Positions 45,018 to 54,480 are shown, numbered from the stretch's first letter. The stretch: DNA of 64,000 nucleotides from CAVLCC01 sp963661535 (GCA_963661535.1 CAVLCC010000002.1:1-64000); one strand, 5' to 3'. Numbers and translations: made by a program. Notes: generated by a model from the letters alone, not told the origin.

Positions 45018-45437
45018 TTACAATTCATTATTACAAACCTTATCACAATCGTTTGAGTCTGTGCTGTTTATGCCGTTGGCGTCTTCATCATCGTCAATAT
45101 CTACTTCAATCTTATCAATGAGCAGCTCTTTACCAGCTATTAGCACGGTAGAGGGACTATCACACTTTGGACATCGTCTATGAAAAACATCATGCTCGAA
45201 CTCACATCCACACTCATCACATCTAGATTTTGGTCGAACCACTTTTAGGTTTAAGGTGGCTTTGTCACATATAGTGTCTTCCGATAGAGCTTCAAAAGCA
45301 AATGTCATTGCCTCATCCATTACCTGTGCAAGTTCTCCAACAAGCAGGTCTATTTGCGTTACACGACTAGCCCCTGCCTCTTTGGCAGCACTCTCAACAG
45401 TAGTTAGTATAGAGTCCATAAGACTAAACTCATGCAT
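45018..45437 (-). CDS. hypA: Hydrogenase/nickel maturation protein HypA
   Basis: Nickel metallochaperone partner of HypB, 139 residues. The N-terminal nickel site MHEFSLMDSIL (Met1-His2-Glu3) and the zinc finger CDECGCEFEH...CPKCDS are intact. The last about 25 residues are an acidic Asp/Asn tail not usual in the family. ATG at 45437 has GAGGAGG upstream overlapping the tatC end. Confidence 0.95.
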   Translation of the reverse strand: MHEFSLMDSILTTVESAAKEAGASRVTQIDLLVGELAQVMDEAMTFAFEALSEDTICDKATLNLKVVRPKSRCDECGCEFEHDVFHRRCPKCDSPSTVLIAGKELLIDKIEVDIDDDEDANGINSTDSNDCDKVCNNEL

Positions 45438-45440
45438 GTG

Positions 45441-46229
45441 CTAAACCTCCTCGTCTAAGTTTTGGATATCTTGATCGTTTGCTGTTTGCTTGTTAATACG
45501 TTTTCTCAAAACAACTCTAGCTGCTGCTAAGGATATCTCATATAAAGATATCATTGCACCAAACAATAACATCATACCAACAGGTGAGCCGTCCGGAGTT
45601 ATTGCAGCGCACAAAACCATCATTACTATATATATGACTCGCCAGCTGCTGCGTAGCTTTTTGTAAGGAATAATTCTAAATACCAGCAAATAAAACACTA
45701 CTAAAGGTAGCTCAAACGCAATGCCAAACGACAGCTCAAACATCAATATGAGATTAATAAAAGACTGAGCATTTGGAAAAACTGTGCCAAAAGCCGATGC
45801 TTGTTCTAGCAACCAACCAAATGCAGGATCTAATATTACGAAATAACAAAAAACTTCGCCACCCAAAAAAAGCACGAGTCCAATAAAAAATGTAGGGATT
45901 ATCCATTTTCGCTCGTTGGGCTTTAGTGCTGGCAAAAAGAATGCAAACATATGCCATATCCATACTGGACAAGTTGCAATAATCGCTGCTTCAAATCCAA
46001 TTTTAACCCTAAGTGTAAATCCAGATAGGGGGTCTAAAACATTTAACTCAGCCCCTTGTGCACCTGGCAAATATTGTGATATTGGAGCAATAAGAAATTG
46101 TATGAGGTTAGGAGTAAAAAAATAGAGAACAATTGTTGCGACGAGCAGCACAACTAAGATTATTACAAGCCTACGCCTTAACTCACCAAAGTGTTCTCCT
46201 ATAGACATTCGTGTAGAAGTATCTGACAT
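45441..46229 (-). CDS. tatC: Sec-independent translocase TatC
   Basis: 262-residue six-helix membrane protein that recognises twin-arginine signals. MSIGEHFGELRRRLVIILVVLL (HxxELRxRL) and the FELPLVVFYLL motif (FxxExP-like) are typical. Located just after tatA. A ribosome binding site is not evident, so it may be translated by coupling. Confidence 0.95.
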   Translation of the reverse strand: MSDTSTRMSIGEHFGELRRRLVIILVVLLVATIVLYFFTPNLIQFLIAPISQYLPGAQGAELNVLDPLSGFTLRVKIGFEAAIIATCPVWIWHMFAFFLPALKPNERKWIIPTFFIGLVLFLGGEVFCYFVILDPAFGWLLEQASAFGTVFPNAQSFINLILMFELSFGIAFELPLVVFYLLVFRIIPYKKLRSSWRVIYIVMMVLCAAITPDGSPVGMMLLFGAMISLYEISLAAARVVLRKRINKQTANDQDIQNLDEEV

Positions 46230-46247
46230 ATTTGAAGGGGACGTCTT

Positions 46248-46610
46248 TTATAAAGCGTCACTTCCTCCCTCCAAATTTGAACTTTGTTTTTGCTTTTGAT
46301 CTGTTGAATTTAAGGCGTCTGTCGTAGCGTCTAAATCGATCTTCTCATCACTTGTGTTTTTTTGATCGCTTGCCTGATTTAGAGCCAAAAAGGGATTGTT
46401 GGATCCTCCATTAGACACACCTAAGGACTCGCCCTCATTTTTTAGGTCGAGTCCTTCTTTTTCTAGTGTTTGTGTAACTTTATTTTGTGCGTCTTTGAAC
46501 TGATAAATTGCTTTGCCTAGGGAAGCACCAAACTTTGGCAAACGCTCAGGACCTGTTATCAAAAGAGCAAAAACCAAAATAACAAATATTTCTGCAGGAC
46601 CTATATTCAT
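46248..46610 (-). CDS. TatA/TatB family protein
   Basis: 120 residues. The short membrane helix (IFVILVFALLITGPERLP), the hinge and the amphipathic helix (LGKAIYQFKDAQNKV) are the TatA/B fold. GPERLP resembles TatB and LGKAIYQFK resembles TatA, so its assignment between the two is open. It is the only such protein here, so a bifunctional TatA is plausible. The C-terminal 60 residues are Asn/Ser/Asp-rich. Confidence 0.88.
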   Translation of the reverse strand: MNIGPAEIFVILVFALLITGPERLPKFGASLGKAIYQFKDAQNKVTQTLEKEGLDLKNEGESLGVSNGGSNNPFLALNQASDQKNTSDEKIDLDATTDALNSTDQKQKQSSNLEGGSDAL

Positions 46611-46652
46611 CTAAAGCTCCTACACGCTCACACAATACAAATACAAATTCAA

Positions 46653-47480
46653 TTAGTTTGAACTAGATGAACTACTTGAACTTGATGATTTGCTTGGATC
46701 AATTGTGATTGTGCCATCACTAGAAGACTTTAAGTCTTCATCTGTAAGCGTTATAGTTCCAGACATGCTTTGCAAAATGCTTTGCGCTTGAGACTTAGCA
46801 CCTGTTGCATCATTTGGATCAAGCTCAACTGCTTTATTGAGGTTTTCTTCTGCAAGTGATTTTGTATCATCGCTTTGAGCATAGATATAGCCTAGGCTTG
46901 CATAAGCCATAGCATTATCTGGCTCTTTTTCGGTTAGCTTTTTTAAAACGTTTATAGCGCTGTCTTTATCGTCTGTATAATAATATGCATTTGCAAGATT
47001 TATAGTTGCATTTGTGCTGCTGTTCGTATCTAGATAGCTGTTGTAGTTAGCAATTGCACTTTGGAACAAATCTTTGTAGTCACGAGAAGATGACTTTGTG
47101 CCTTGCATAACTGCTTTGCCCCACTCATAATAAACATCTGCAATGTTCAAATATGCATTAGTATCGCTTGAATCCGCATCTAGCTGCTTTTGATATTCAT
47201 CAATAGATGCCTGATATGTGGAATCAGATGCATTTTTGCTGTTAGAAAGCATAAGAGCAGAACTAGGAATAGCAAAAGCTAAAATCAAAATTACTGCAAA
47301 AACAACAGCAGCTATTTTTTTGCCGCGTTTCGCAACCTCTTTTTTCTTCTCATATTTCTCACGCATCTCACGCTCTTGTGCCTGACGCTCCTCTTTTTCT
47401 GCAGTGTTTTTTGGTGCAGACTGCGCAAGTCTCTTCGCGTGATTGCTCTTATTTTTAGTAGGTGTTTTTTTCTCTGCCAT
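46653..47480 (-). CDS. Membrane-anchored TPR protein
   Basis: 275 residues. A Lys/Glu-rich cytoplasmic N-terminus (about 1-55) leads to one membrane helix (about 56-76, IAAVVFAVILILAFAIPSSALM), then four or five tetratricopeptide units (about 88-240; for example YNSYLDTNSSTNATINLANAYYYTDDKDSAINVLKKL). The last residues are a Ser homopolymer. Probably a scaffold outside the cytoplasm; partner unknown. It lies 2 nt after the amidohydrolase gene. Confidence 0.85.
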   Translation of the reverse strand: MAEKKTPTKNKSNHAKRLAQSAPKNTAEKEERQAQEREMREKYEKKKEVAKRGKKIAAVVFAVILILAFAIPSSALMLSNSKNASDSTYQASIDEYQKQLDADSSDTNAYLNIADVYYEWGKAVMQGTKSSSRDYKDLFQSAIANYNSYLDTNSSTNATINLANAYYYTDDKDSAINVLKKLTEKEPDNAMAYASLGYIYAQSDDTKSLAEENLNKAVELDPNDATGAKSQAQSILQSMSGTITLTDEDLKSSSDGTITIDPSKSSSSSSSSSSN

Positions 47481-47481
47481 T

Positions 47482-48840
47482 TTAGCTCCTAAGTTTTACG
47501 CGCATTTCTTCTGCGCGCTCAAATACTCTCTCCACGTCAACGCCATGCAAATGACCGCCATCATAGAGAATTTTTCCGTTTATCATTGTCATCAAAATAT
47601 TTTCTTGATTTGCCGTGTGCACAATTGCCGATGCAGGATCATGAGTTGGAACCTGGTGCGAGTTAGAAAGATCAATTGCAATTATGTCTGCTAGCTTTCC
47701 AACTTCTAGTGAGCCAACTTTGTGATCAATCTTTAGCGCTTTGGCTGCACTTAACGTAGATAGCTCCAGTGTTGTTGCCGTGTTTAGAAAACTCCTTGAA
47801 TCCCTTGCGGTAGCACGTTGCAACATCATAGCAAGTCTCATCTCAACAATTGGGTCTTGCACGTCAGATGCCGCCGGTGAGTCTGTTCCAATGCCCACCC
47901 TAATGCCTGCCTTCAAAAACTTTTGAATGGGAGCTAGTCCCATACCAAGCTTGGCCGCACAGCGCGGGCAAACTGCAACAGAAATATCGTGTGCTGCAAG
48001 TGTGTCAATATCTCGCGCATCAACCTGATTGCAGTGGATTGCCAAAACATTGGGCGCATCTAACAGCTTCCAATTCAAGATGTATTGCACTGGGCTCACG
48101 CCTGTTGCTAACCACGATGGCTGCTGGGCATCTACTGTAAGTTCAGTTGTATCCTCATATAAAGAGATAACAGGGGTTCCGTTTTTAACAAATGCATACT
48201 CCTCTGAGCTAATTGCAAGGTGCAAAGCCACAGGAGTTCCATCCGAAGCATATTCTGCAATTTCTGGAAACACGCCCGGATGACATGTATATAGCGAATA
48301 TGGAGCAATTCCAATATCTATCATCTCTTGATCAGAATTTTTGCGCCATCTCTCTATATCTCTATATGCAGATTGCAAGACATAAGGAATTTCTGCCTTC
48401 TCGTTTGTGCCTACCTCGCGATAGATAATTCCGCGTAAACCAATATCGCTTGCTGCTCTTAAGCTTGCACCTGTTGGAGTAACATCTGAAATTGTTGTAA
48501 TTCCAGATCTTACTGCCTCCAGTGCTCCTAAGAGGGCTGAATCTATCCAGTCTCTATAAGCAAAACGCTGAGCCTTTTTGGTTAATTGCATTTTCCATGC
48601 AGCATAAGGCACATCATATAAAAGACCACGTAGAGCAGAATATTCAAGGTGAGTGTGCACATCAACAAAACCCGGCATTAGAGCAGAGATTCCAAAATCT
48701 CTATACTTCTCGTTTGGATATTTTGTCATGAGGGTATTGGCGTCTCCAATATCAACAATTTTGTTGTCCCTCACCAGCACGGCGCCGTTCTCTATATGAG
48801 GAGACGAAACCGGAATAACGTATCTAGCCAAAAGTAACAC
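47482..48840 (-). CDS. Amidohydrolase family deaminase (aminodeoxyfutalosine/SAH deaminase-like)
   Basis: 452-residue metal-dependent amidohydrolase. The metal-site pattern is complete: FVDVHTHLE (HxH), VALHLAISSEE, LAIHCNQVD, and IGTDSPAASD. The MtaD/SsnA-like N- and C-terminal beta-sandwich is visible. Family members deaminate S-adenosylhomocysteine, methylthioadenosine or aminodeoxyfutalosine (futalosine route to menaquinone). The last would suit an anaerobe using menaquinone, but the sequence alone does not decide. GTG at 48840 has AAAGGAG upstream. Confidence 0.85.
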   Translation of the reverse strand: MLLLARYVIPVSSPHIENGAVLVRDNKIVDIGDANTLMTKYPNEKYRDFGISALMPGFVDVHTHLEYSALRGLLYDVPYAAWKMQLTKKAQRFAYRDWIDSALLGALEAVRSGITTISDVTPTGASLRAASDIGLRGIIYREVGTNEKAEIPYVLQSAYRDIERWRKNSDQEMIDIGIAPYSLYTCHPGVFPEIAEYASDGTPVALHLAISSEEYAFVKNGTPVISLYEDTTELTVDAQQPSWLATGVSPVQYILNWKLLDAPNVLAIHCNQVDARDIDTLAAHDISVAVCPRCAAKLGMGLAPIQKFLKAGIRVGIGTDSPAASDVQDPIVEMRLAMMLQRATARDSRSFLNTATTLELSTLSAAKALKIDHKVGSLEVGKLADIIAIDLSNSHQVPTHDPASAIVHTANQENILMTMINGKILYDGGHLHGVDVERVFERAEEMRVKLRS

Positions 48841-49063
48841 GGAGTGTCTCCTTTCTTAGTTCGTCATATATGCGTACAAAGAATAACTATAACTGTTTTA
48901 GGGGCGCTTTGTGGATATAAAAGTTGCAAATAGCAGTCAGGTAAAATTATTTTCCTACCGTCATTTCGTAATGAATAACTTAGATACTTCACAAATATTT
49001 CATAAGCACTTTGCGAATACTTAGCAAACGATTTGCTAAATCGCAAGACCCAGCATGCGTTAA

Positions 49064-50818
49064 CTACGCAGACAAATGCCTATCTATCTTTTTCTCTAAC
49101 CAGCTTAGTGTATCTACATCATTATTCTTTAACATAATACATATCGCTCTTCTGTTTGCGCTATCTAGAGCACAAAAATCACCTTTAGCTTGTGTAGCAG
49201 CTAAATATCCAAGCGAGTAGCCCTCCTGTGGTATTTCATCATTTATATCTTCTGGAGAAGCTAACAATATGTAGACGCCTTTGTTATATCCGCCCTTTTG
49301 AAACTGCCCTATAGAGTGAAGATATCTAGGTCCTATCTCTAGGCAAGATGCGCTGCCTGTTTTTTGCGCAACGCTGTGCCTTATTCGCTCTAGCACCTGC
49401 ATTTTTGCATTATCAAAATATGGGATAAAAGCGTTGATGCAAAAGAAGTCATTGTCATTTATAGAGGAAAAGAGTGCGTTTAGCGCATCATCAATATTTT
49501 GTTCGCAAGATTTATCTAGCAGCTCTCTAGATATCTCAAAACCTATAACATGCTCATCTTGTCGATTTTGAGTTTGCATAAACCTGCAGGTTGTTGGATC
49601 TGTTTTGATGCCATTTTGAAAGTCTCCAAGCATTTGTTTAACTGCTTTTTTTGTGCTTTCTACATCAGGTTGATCAAAAGGATTGATTTTGGCTAGCGCA
49701 CTATACATAGAAATTGCATATTCCCAAACAACCATATGACAAGCAAGATCTTGCGATGACTCAACTTCAAGACAAATACAAGGTGTTCTACCCGCTTTGA
49801 TTTCATCTTGCTTTTGTTTAGGAGCAAGACTGCAACCATATAGATCGGGTATATTTTTTTGAGTATCAGCACTCATGGAATACACAACGCTAATCTTATC
49901 TGCATTTGGCTGAGCCAAGAGCTTGTAGTCATTTTCAGTGTTGGGTAAAATTCCTTTGCCTTGTTTGCCACTAGACTCAGCAATTAGTTGCTCTAACCAA
50001 AGTCCAAACGATTCACAAGATAAACTAAACGAAAAACATATCTTATCTCGACTCGCCTTAGAACCCTCATACATAAAAGAAGCAAGGTTTAGGGCCGGAT
50101 TTTGGTCATTGTCTGCTTTGCAAGCGTTCTCAGCTTCTTTGCACTTATTTATAAGCTCGCAAATATCTATTCCCATCAGGGCAAAAGGAACTAGTCCAAA
50201 AACAGACAGAGCCGAAAACCTACCTCCAACTGTAGGCTCTCCAGCAAACGTATACGCAAAACCAAGTTCATTAGCCATTTTCTCAAGAGAGCTATTGGGA
50301 TCTGTAATGGCAACAAAGTGGCTAGGAGCTTTGTTTCCCAGCACGTTGTTCATACGCTCCCAAACGCACTTAAATACCGACATAGGCTCTAGTGTTGATC
50401 CAGATTTTGATGACACAATTATGATTGTATGTTGCGGATCAATCTTATCCCAGACCCAGTTTACATATTCGCCAGACATTGAGTCCATCGTATAAAATCC
50501 AATGTCTAGCTTGCCCTCGCTTTTTAAGACTTCTGCCATCGTCATCGAAGCCTGCGTAGAGCCTCCTTGACCTATAAGCAAAACATCGGTTAGACCACCT
50601 TGGCGAGCTTTATCTGCAAACTCTTGAATTTTATTTAGCGAAAACGGGGGATTTGAGCAAAGAGTTGTCCATCCCATAAATTTTGAAGTAAACTCTTGAG
50701 TTTCATTTGAAAAACTAAAAAGTGATGAATCACTTGCTCCAAGCTTAGAAGCGGCTTGCAAATCAATTAGTGCATCCATACTTGGATTATGACCGACCGA
50801 AATTAAATCATATGACAT
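49064..50818 (-). CDS. pgi: Glucose-6-phosphate isomerase
   Basis: 584-residue PGI with two SIS-fold halves. Motifs: LLIGQGGSTQASMTMAEVL, VSSKSGSTLEPM (phosphate site), FAGEPTVGGRFSALSVFGLVP (signature 1), LIAESSGKQGKGILP (catalytic region), and GPRYLHSIGQFQKGG (signature 2). Longer than the E. coli enzyme (549). It lies just after the rplQ operon terminator but is transcribed separately on the same strand. Between its stop and the amidohydrolase gene (48841-49063) there is only a hairpin (TTAGCAAA-CGA-TTTGCTAA at 49020-49038). Confidence 0.93.
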   Translation of the reverse strand: MSYDLISVGHNPSMDALIDLQAASKLGASDSSLFSFSNETQEFTSKFMGWTTLCSNPPFSLNKIQEFADKARQGGLTDVLLIGQGGSTQASMTMAEVLKSEGKLDIGFYTMDSMSGEYVNWVWDKIDPQHTIIIVSSKSGSTLEPMSVFKCVWERMNNVLGNKAPSHFVAITDPNSSLEKMANELGFAYTFAGEPTVGGRFSALSVFGLVPFALMGIDICELINKCKEAENACKADNDQNPALNLASFMYEGSKASRDKICFSFSLSCESFGLWLEQLIAESSGKQGKGILPNTENDYKLLAQPNADKISVVYSMSADTQKNIPDLYGCSLAPKQKQDEIKAGRTPCICLEVESSQDLACHMVVWEYAISMYSALAKINPFDQPDVESTKKAVKQMLGDFQNGIKTDPTTCRFMQTQNRQDEHVIGFEISRELLDKSCEQNIDDALNALFSSINDNDFFCINAFIPYFDNAKMQVLERIRHSVAQKTGSASCLEIGPRYLHSIGQFQKGGYNKGVYILLASPEDINDEIPQEGYSLGYLAATQAKGDFCALDSANRRAICIMLKNNDVDTLSWLEKKIDRHLSA

Positions 50819-50853
50819 AAGGTCACCAAAATCTCTTTAATATAACCCATTAA

Positions 50854-50887
50854 ACAAAAAGCCGGACAGGTTCACCCTATCCGGCTT
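50854..50887 (-). terminator. Terminator of the infA-rplQ operon
   Basis: AAGCCGGA (50859-50866) pairs with TCCGGCTT (50880-50887), with CAGG/CCCT inside, followed on the minus strand by TTTTTGTTT. It ends 22 nt after the rplQ stop. Confidence 0.9.
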
Positions 50888-50908
50888 ATACATTGCATAG
50901 TTTCTAGA

Positions 50909-51568
50909 CTATTCTTTAGCCTCTTTGGCAGGGGCTTCTTCAGCTTCTTTGGCTTCAGCAACTGTTTCAGCCTCAGTTTCCTCTGCAGCATCTTCAGCAG
51001 CTTCTTCTGTTACTGTCTCTGCTGGCTCTTCAGTAGCTTCAGCTTCTTTGGCTTCAGCGGCTTTATCTGCTGCAACATCTGCCTCGTCATCTTCGAATTG
51101 GAACTTGGCATTTAGGTCATCAGCAGCCTTTTTCTCAGCAGCCTTGCCCTTAGGAGCACTCTCAGCCTTTTTATCCTTAGATGCACCAGCACCTGTTGGA
51201 TTTGTTAAAGACTCGGTAACCATCTCCATAATTACCATAGGAGCATTGTCGCCTTTGCGATTTCCAAGCTTGTAGATTCTTGTATATCCGCCTTGACGAT
51301 CGGCAAACATACCCTGCTCTACCTTCTCAAAAACCTCGCGAACAATCTCTTTGTCTCCCACTTTTGCTATAGCCAAACGGCGAGCATGCAAATCTCCACG
51401 CTTTGCCCAAGTGATAACTCTGTCCACATCGCCTCGAATTTCTTTAGCGCGAGGAAGAGTGGTTTTAATACGATCGTTAGCTAGAAGTGCAACCACCAAG
51501 TTTTTCTTAAGTGCTTTGGTGTGGCTAGCATCAGTGCCTAGCTTGCGACCTTTCACGCGATGTCTCAT
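50909..51568 (-). CDS. rplQ: 50S ribosomal protein L17 with acidic tail
   Basis: The first about 120 residues are normal L17 (MRHRVKGRKLGTDASHTKALKKNL, ...GGYTRIYKLGNRKGDNAPM). The rest, about 95 residues, is Ala/Glu-rich (AEATEEPAETVTEEAAEDAA), probably disordered and negatively charged. Acid-tailed L17 is seen in some Actinobacteria. Last gene of the operon. Confidence 0.95.
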   Translation of the reverse strand: MRHRVKGRKLGTDASHTKALKKNLVVALLANDRIKTTLPRAKEIRGDVDRVITWAKRGDLHARRLAIAKVGDKEIVREVFEKVEQGMFADRQGGYTRIYKLGNRKGDNAPMVIMEMVTESLTNPTGAGASKDKKAESAPKGKAAEKKAADDLNAKFQFEDDEADVAADKAAEAKEAEATEEPAETVTEEAAEDAAEETEAETVAEAKEAEEAPAKEAKE

Positions 51569-51587
51569 AACACATTTCTCCTACTAT

Positions 51588-52529
51588 TTAAGGTTTGAGT
51601 CCAAGTCCCATCGTCTGAAGTTTATCTTTAACTTCTTCGATAGACTTAGCTCCAAAATTGCGAATGTTGAGCAAGTCATTCTCGGAATACTCCACAAGCT
51701 GACGCACAGCATGAATTCCTGCACGTTTGAGGCAATTATAGGAGCGAACCGAAAGGTCAAGATCCTCAACTTGCTTTTCTAGCTCAAAGTTCTTCGATGG
51801 TCCTTCAGGTGCAAAGATAGACTCTTGTTGAGTCTCCTCTGGCTCACCCTGAAGTGCCAAGAAGGCATCCATATGCTGAGTAATAATTACTGCAGCGTTG
51901 CATACCGCTTGTGTTGGAGTAATAGAACCGTTAGTCTCAACCTCAAGCACTAGCTTATCGTAGTCGGTACGCTGTCCACGACGAGTATCTTCTACTTCCA
52001 TAGCACAACGCTTAACAGGAGAGAACAACGAATCTGTATGAATTATTCCAATTGGATCTTCTGGACGTTTGTTACGCTCTGAAGATACATAACCTCTGCC
52101 AGTTCCAATGCGCATCGACATATCTAGAGAACCACCATCAGCGATGGTAGCAATTTTTTGCTCAGGATTAACAAGTTCTAGCTCTGCTGGAACTTGAATG
52201 TCTGCGCCAGTAACTACACAAGGCCCTTTAACAGATATAGTAGCAACTGCCTCATCAATAGTTGCCATTGTTTTAAACACAAGTGATTTGATGTTCAAAA
52301 CAATGTCGGTAACATCCTCTACGATGCCATCTGCAGCGGTGAACTCATGCTGCACACCCTCGATTTGGATAGCTGTTACCGCAGCGCCATTTAATGACGA
52401 CAGCAACACACGACGAATGCTGTTCCCAAGTGTAGAACCATAACCTCTTTCGAGTGGCTCTACAATAAAACGAGCAAGCGTGTCGTTTACAGGTTCGACA
52501 GTTACTTGTGGTCGAATAAATTCTGACAT
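51588..52529 (-). CDS. rpoA: RNA polymerase alpha subunit
   Basis: 313 residues, the normal length. N-terminal dimerisation domain with LERGYGSTLGNSIRRVLLSSLNGAAVTAI, and C-terminal alpha-CTD (about 240-313) with LDLSVRSYNCLKRAGIHAV and NFGAKSIEEVKDKL. Usual place between rpsD and rplQ. Confidence 0.98.
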   Translation of the reverse strand: MSEFIRPQVTVEPVNDTLARFIVEPLERGYGSTLGNSIRRVLLSSLNGAAVTAIQIEGVQHEFTAADGIVEDVTDIVLNIKSLVFKTMATIDEAVATISVKGPCVVTGADIQVPAELELVNPEQKIATIADGGSLDMSMRIGTGRGYVSSERNKRPEDPIGIIHTDSLFSPVKRCAMEVEDTRRGQRTDYDKLVLEVETNGSITPTQAVCNAAVIITQHMDAFLALQGEPEETQQESIFAPEGPSKNFELEKQVEDLDLSVRSYNCLKRAGIHAVRQLVEYSENDLLNIRNFGAKSIEEVKDKLQTMGLGLKP

Positions 52530-52555
52530 TTAGCGGTGCCTCCTCTATCCGTTTA

Positions 52556-53182
52556 TTATTTGGAGTAGAGCTCGACGATGAGCTGCTCGCGGATGTCAAG
52601 ATCAATTTGGTCGCGATTAGGCAAGCCTAGAACCTGACCAGTAAGTTTTTCGATGTCAACCTCAAGCCAACCAGGAACCTCTGTGCGTTCACTGCTCACT
52701 AGAGACGACTTAATTACAAGCATATCCTTTGCTTTAGAAGCAACCTCAATTGAGTCTCCTTCACGAACACGATAAGAAGGAATTGTGACTCTCTTGCCGT
52801 TAACTAGGATATGTCCATGACGAACCTGTTGACGAGCCTCATCACGTGATTTTGAGAAACCCAAACGATAAACAACGTTGTCTAGACGGCTCTCCAAAAT
52901 ACGTAGAAGATTTTCACCAGTAACGCCAGGTTGACGATTAGCTAACAAATAATATCCATGGAACTGCTTCTCCAAAAGACCATAAATTCTCTTGGTCTTT
53001 TGTTTTTCACGCAGCTGGATGCGATATTCAGATTCTTTTGAACGCTTTCTTCCAGCCTCACCTGGGGCATATGGACGACGCTCAAAAGCACATTTGGCAG
53101 AATAGCAGCGGTCGCCTTTTAGGAACAACTTGTTTCCCTCACGGCGGCAAAGCTTGCAATCCGCACCGGTATAACGTGCCAT
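52556..53182 (-). CDS. rpsD: 30S ribosomal protein S4
   Basis: 208 residues. Primary rRNA-binding protein with an N-terminal Cys4 zinc site (CKLCRREGNKL...CYSAKCAFE), so of the zinc-binding C+ type, and an S4 domain with LDNVVYRLGFSKSRDEARQQV. Operon context is normal. Confidence 0.98.
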   Translation of the reverse strand: MARYTGADCKLCRREGNKLFLKGDRCYSAKCAFERRPYAPGEAGRKRSKESEYRIQLREKQKTKRIYGLLEKQFHGYYLLANRQPGVTGENLLRILESRLDNVVYRLGFSKSRDEARQQVRHGHILVNGKRVTIPSYRVREGDSIEVASKAKDMLVIKSSLVSSERTEVPGWLEVDIEKLTGQVLGLPNRDQIDLDIREQLIVELYSK

Positions 53183-53203
53183 AGTTGTTTCACCTTTCTA
53201 AAA

Positions 53204-53602
53204 CTAAACACGACGGCGCTTGCGCGGGCGGCAGCCGTTGTGAGGAATGGGCGTGCAATCTTGAATCGATGCCACTTCAAGACCAGTTGCTTGAAGAGAA
53301 CGAATAGCAGTTTCTCTGCCAGGACCAGGTCCTTTTACGAACACAGATACTTTGCGTAGTCCGTGCTCTTGGGCAGTTTTTGCAGCAGCTTCAGCAGCCA
53401 TCTGTGCAGCAAATGGGGTTGATTTGCGAGAACCCTTAAAGCCAACAGTTCCAGCTGATTGCCACGAGATCACATTGCCCTGAGTGTCTGTGATAGACAC
53501 GATGGTATTGTTAAAAGTGGACTTGATATGTGCTTGTCCAACAGCAATATTTTTGCGCTCAGATCTTCTAATGCGAGCGTGAGTATTTTTCTTTTGAGCC
53601 AT
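53204..53602 (-). CDS. rpsK: 30S ribosomal protein S11
   Basis: 132 residues. GQAHIKSTFNNTIVSITD and CTPIPHNGCRPRKRRRV at the C-terminus are diagnostic. Confidence 0.98.
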   Translation of the reverse strand: MAQKKNTHARIRRSERKNIAVGQAHIKSTFNNTIVSITDTQGNVISWQSAGTVGFKGSRKSTPFAAQMAAEAAAKTAQEHGLRKVSVFVKGPGPGRETAIRSLQATGLEVASIQDCTPIPHNGCRPRKRRRV

Positions 53603-53604
53603 CG

Positions 53605-53973
53605 TTATTTCTTCTTTCCGCCGATTTGCTTACGAGGACCTTTGCGTGTGCGTGCATTTGTGTGAGTGCGCTGTCCGCGAACAGGCAATCCTCTACGATG
53701 ACGAAGTCCGCGATAGCAGCCAATCTCCATCAAACGTCTGATGTTTTGCTGTGTCTCACGGCGAAGGTCGCCCTCAACGGTTAGATTATTGTCGATGTAC
53801 TCTCTGATTTTGAGCAAATCGTCTTCGGTTAAATCTTTAACACGAACATCGGGATCGATACCTGCTGTCTCCAAAATTTTCTTGGAGGTTGTAAGTCCGA
53901 TTCCGTAAATGTAGGTTAAACCAACTTCAACTCGCTTATCGCGAGGTAGGTCAACTCCAACTAAACGGGCCAA
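53605..53973 (-). CDS. rpsM: 30S ribosomal protein S13
   Basis: 122 residues with ARLVGVDLPRDKRVEVGLTYIYGIG and the C-terminal GQRTHTNARTRKGPRK. TTG start at 53973 with GGGGAGGAG upstream. Confidence 0.98.
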   Translation of the reverse strand: MARLVGVDLPRDKRVEVGLTYIYGIGLTTSKKILETAGIDPDVRVKDLTEDDLLKIREYIDNNLTVEGDLRRETQQNIRRLMEIGCYRGLRHRRGLPVRGQRTHTNARTRKGPRKQIGGKKK

Positions 53974-53987
53974 TTGAAACTCCTCCC

Positions 53988-54101
53988 CTAGCCCTGGCGC
54001 TGTTTATGGCGCGGGTTTTCGCAAATGACAAGTACTCGTCCATGACGACGAATAATTTTGCACTTGTCGCACATCTTCTTAACAGAAGGACGTACTTTCA
54101 T
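53988..54101 (-). CDS. rpmJ: 50S ribosomal protein L36
   Basis: 37-codon gene read directly: MKVRPSVKKMCDKCKI, then IRRHGRVLVICENPRHKQRQG. The Cys-x-x-Cys...Cys...His zinc ligands are complete, so it is the zinc-binding C+ form. ATG at 54101 has AAAGGACTTAG upstream. Between infA and rpsM as usual. Confidence 0.97.
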   Translation of the reverse strand: MKVRPSVKKMCDKCKIIRRHGRVLVICENPRHKQRQG

Positions 54102-54221
54102 CTTACTAAGTCCTTTCGGTTACTAAAACCTATATATCTTCGCCGCAGCCGCAGGCGTTTGTTGTCTTACTAATATTTGCGCTACATATTGATTTAGACG
54201 CGCTATAAGCAAAATGAATGC

Positions 54222-54440
54222 TTATTTAAAACGATATGTAATTCGTCCTCGCGATAAATCGTAAGGTGAAAGTTCCACCGTTACCTTATCACCTGGCAAG
54301 ATACGAATGTAGTGCATTCTCATCTTTCCAGATATATGTGCAAGAACCACATGACCGTTCTCGAGCTCTACACGAAACATCGCATTAGGAAGCGGCTCCA
54401 CAACCGTTCCTTCAAGCTCTATTGCATCTCCCTTACTCAA
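54222..54440 (-). CDS. infA: Translation initiation factor IF-1
   Basis: 72 residues, a full OB fold: EGTVVEPLPNAMFRVELENGHVVLAHISGKMRMHYIRILPGDKV. The start is TTG at 54440 with GAGGA eight bases upstream. First gene of the operon; the usual adk/map upstream genes are not present here, so the operon starts fresh at a promoter. Confidence 0.97.
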   Translation of the reverse strand: MSKGDAIELEGTVVEPLPNAMFRVELENGHVVLAHISGKMRMHYIRILPGDKVTVELSPYDLSRGRITYRFK

Positions 54441-54480
54441 AGTATAAATCCTCTACTCGGGTTACATTACGCAGACCGCT

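Noticed and set aside
46248..46610. Firm TatB assignment
   Set aside because: The sequence shares features of both TatA and TatB and it is the only such gene here.
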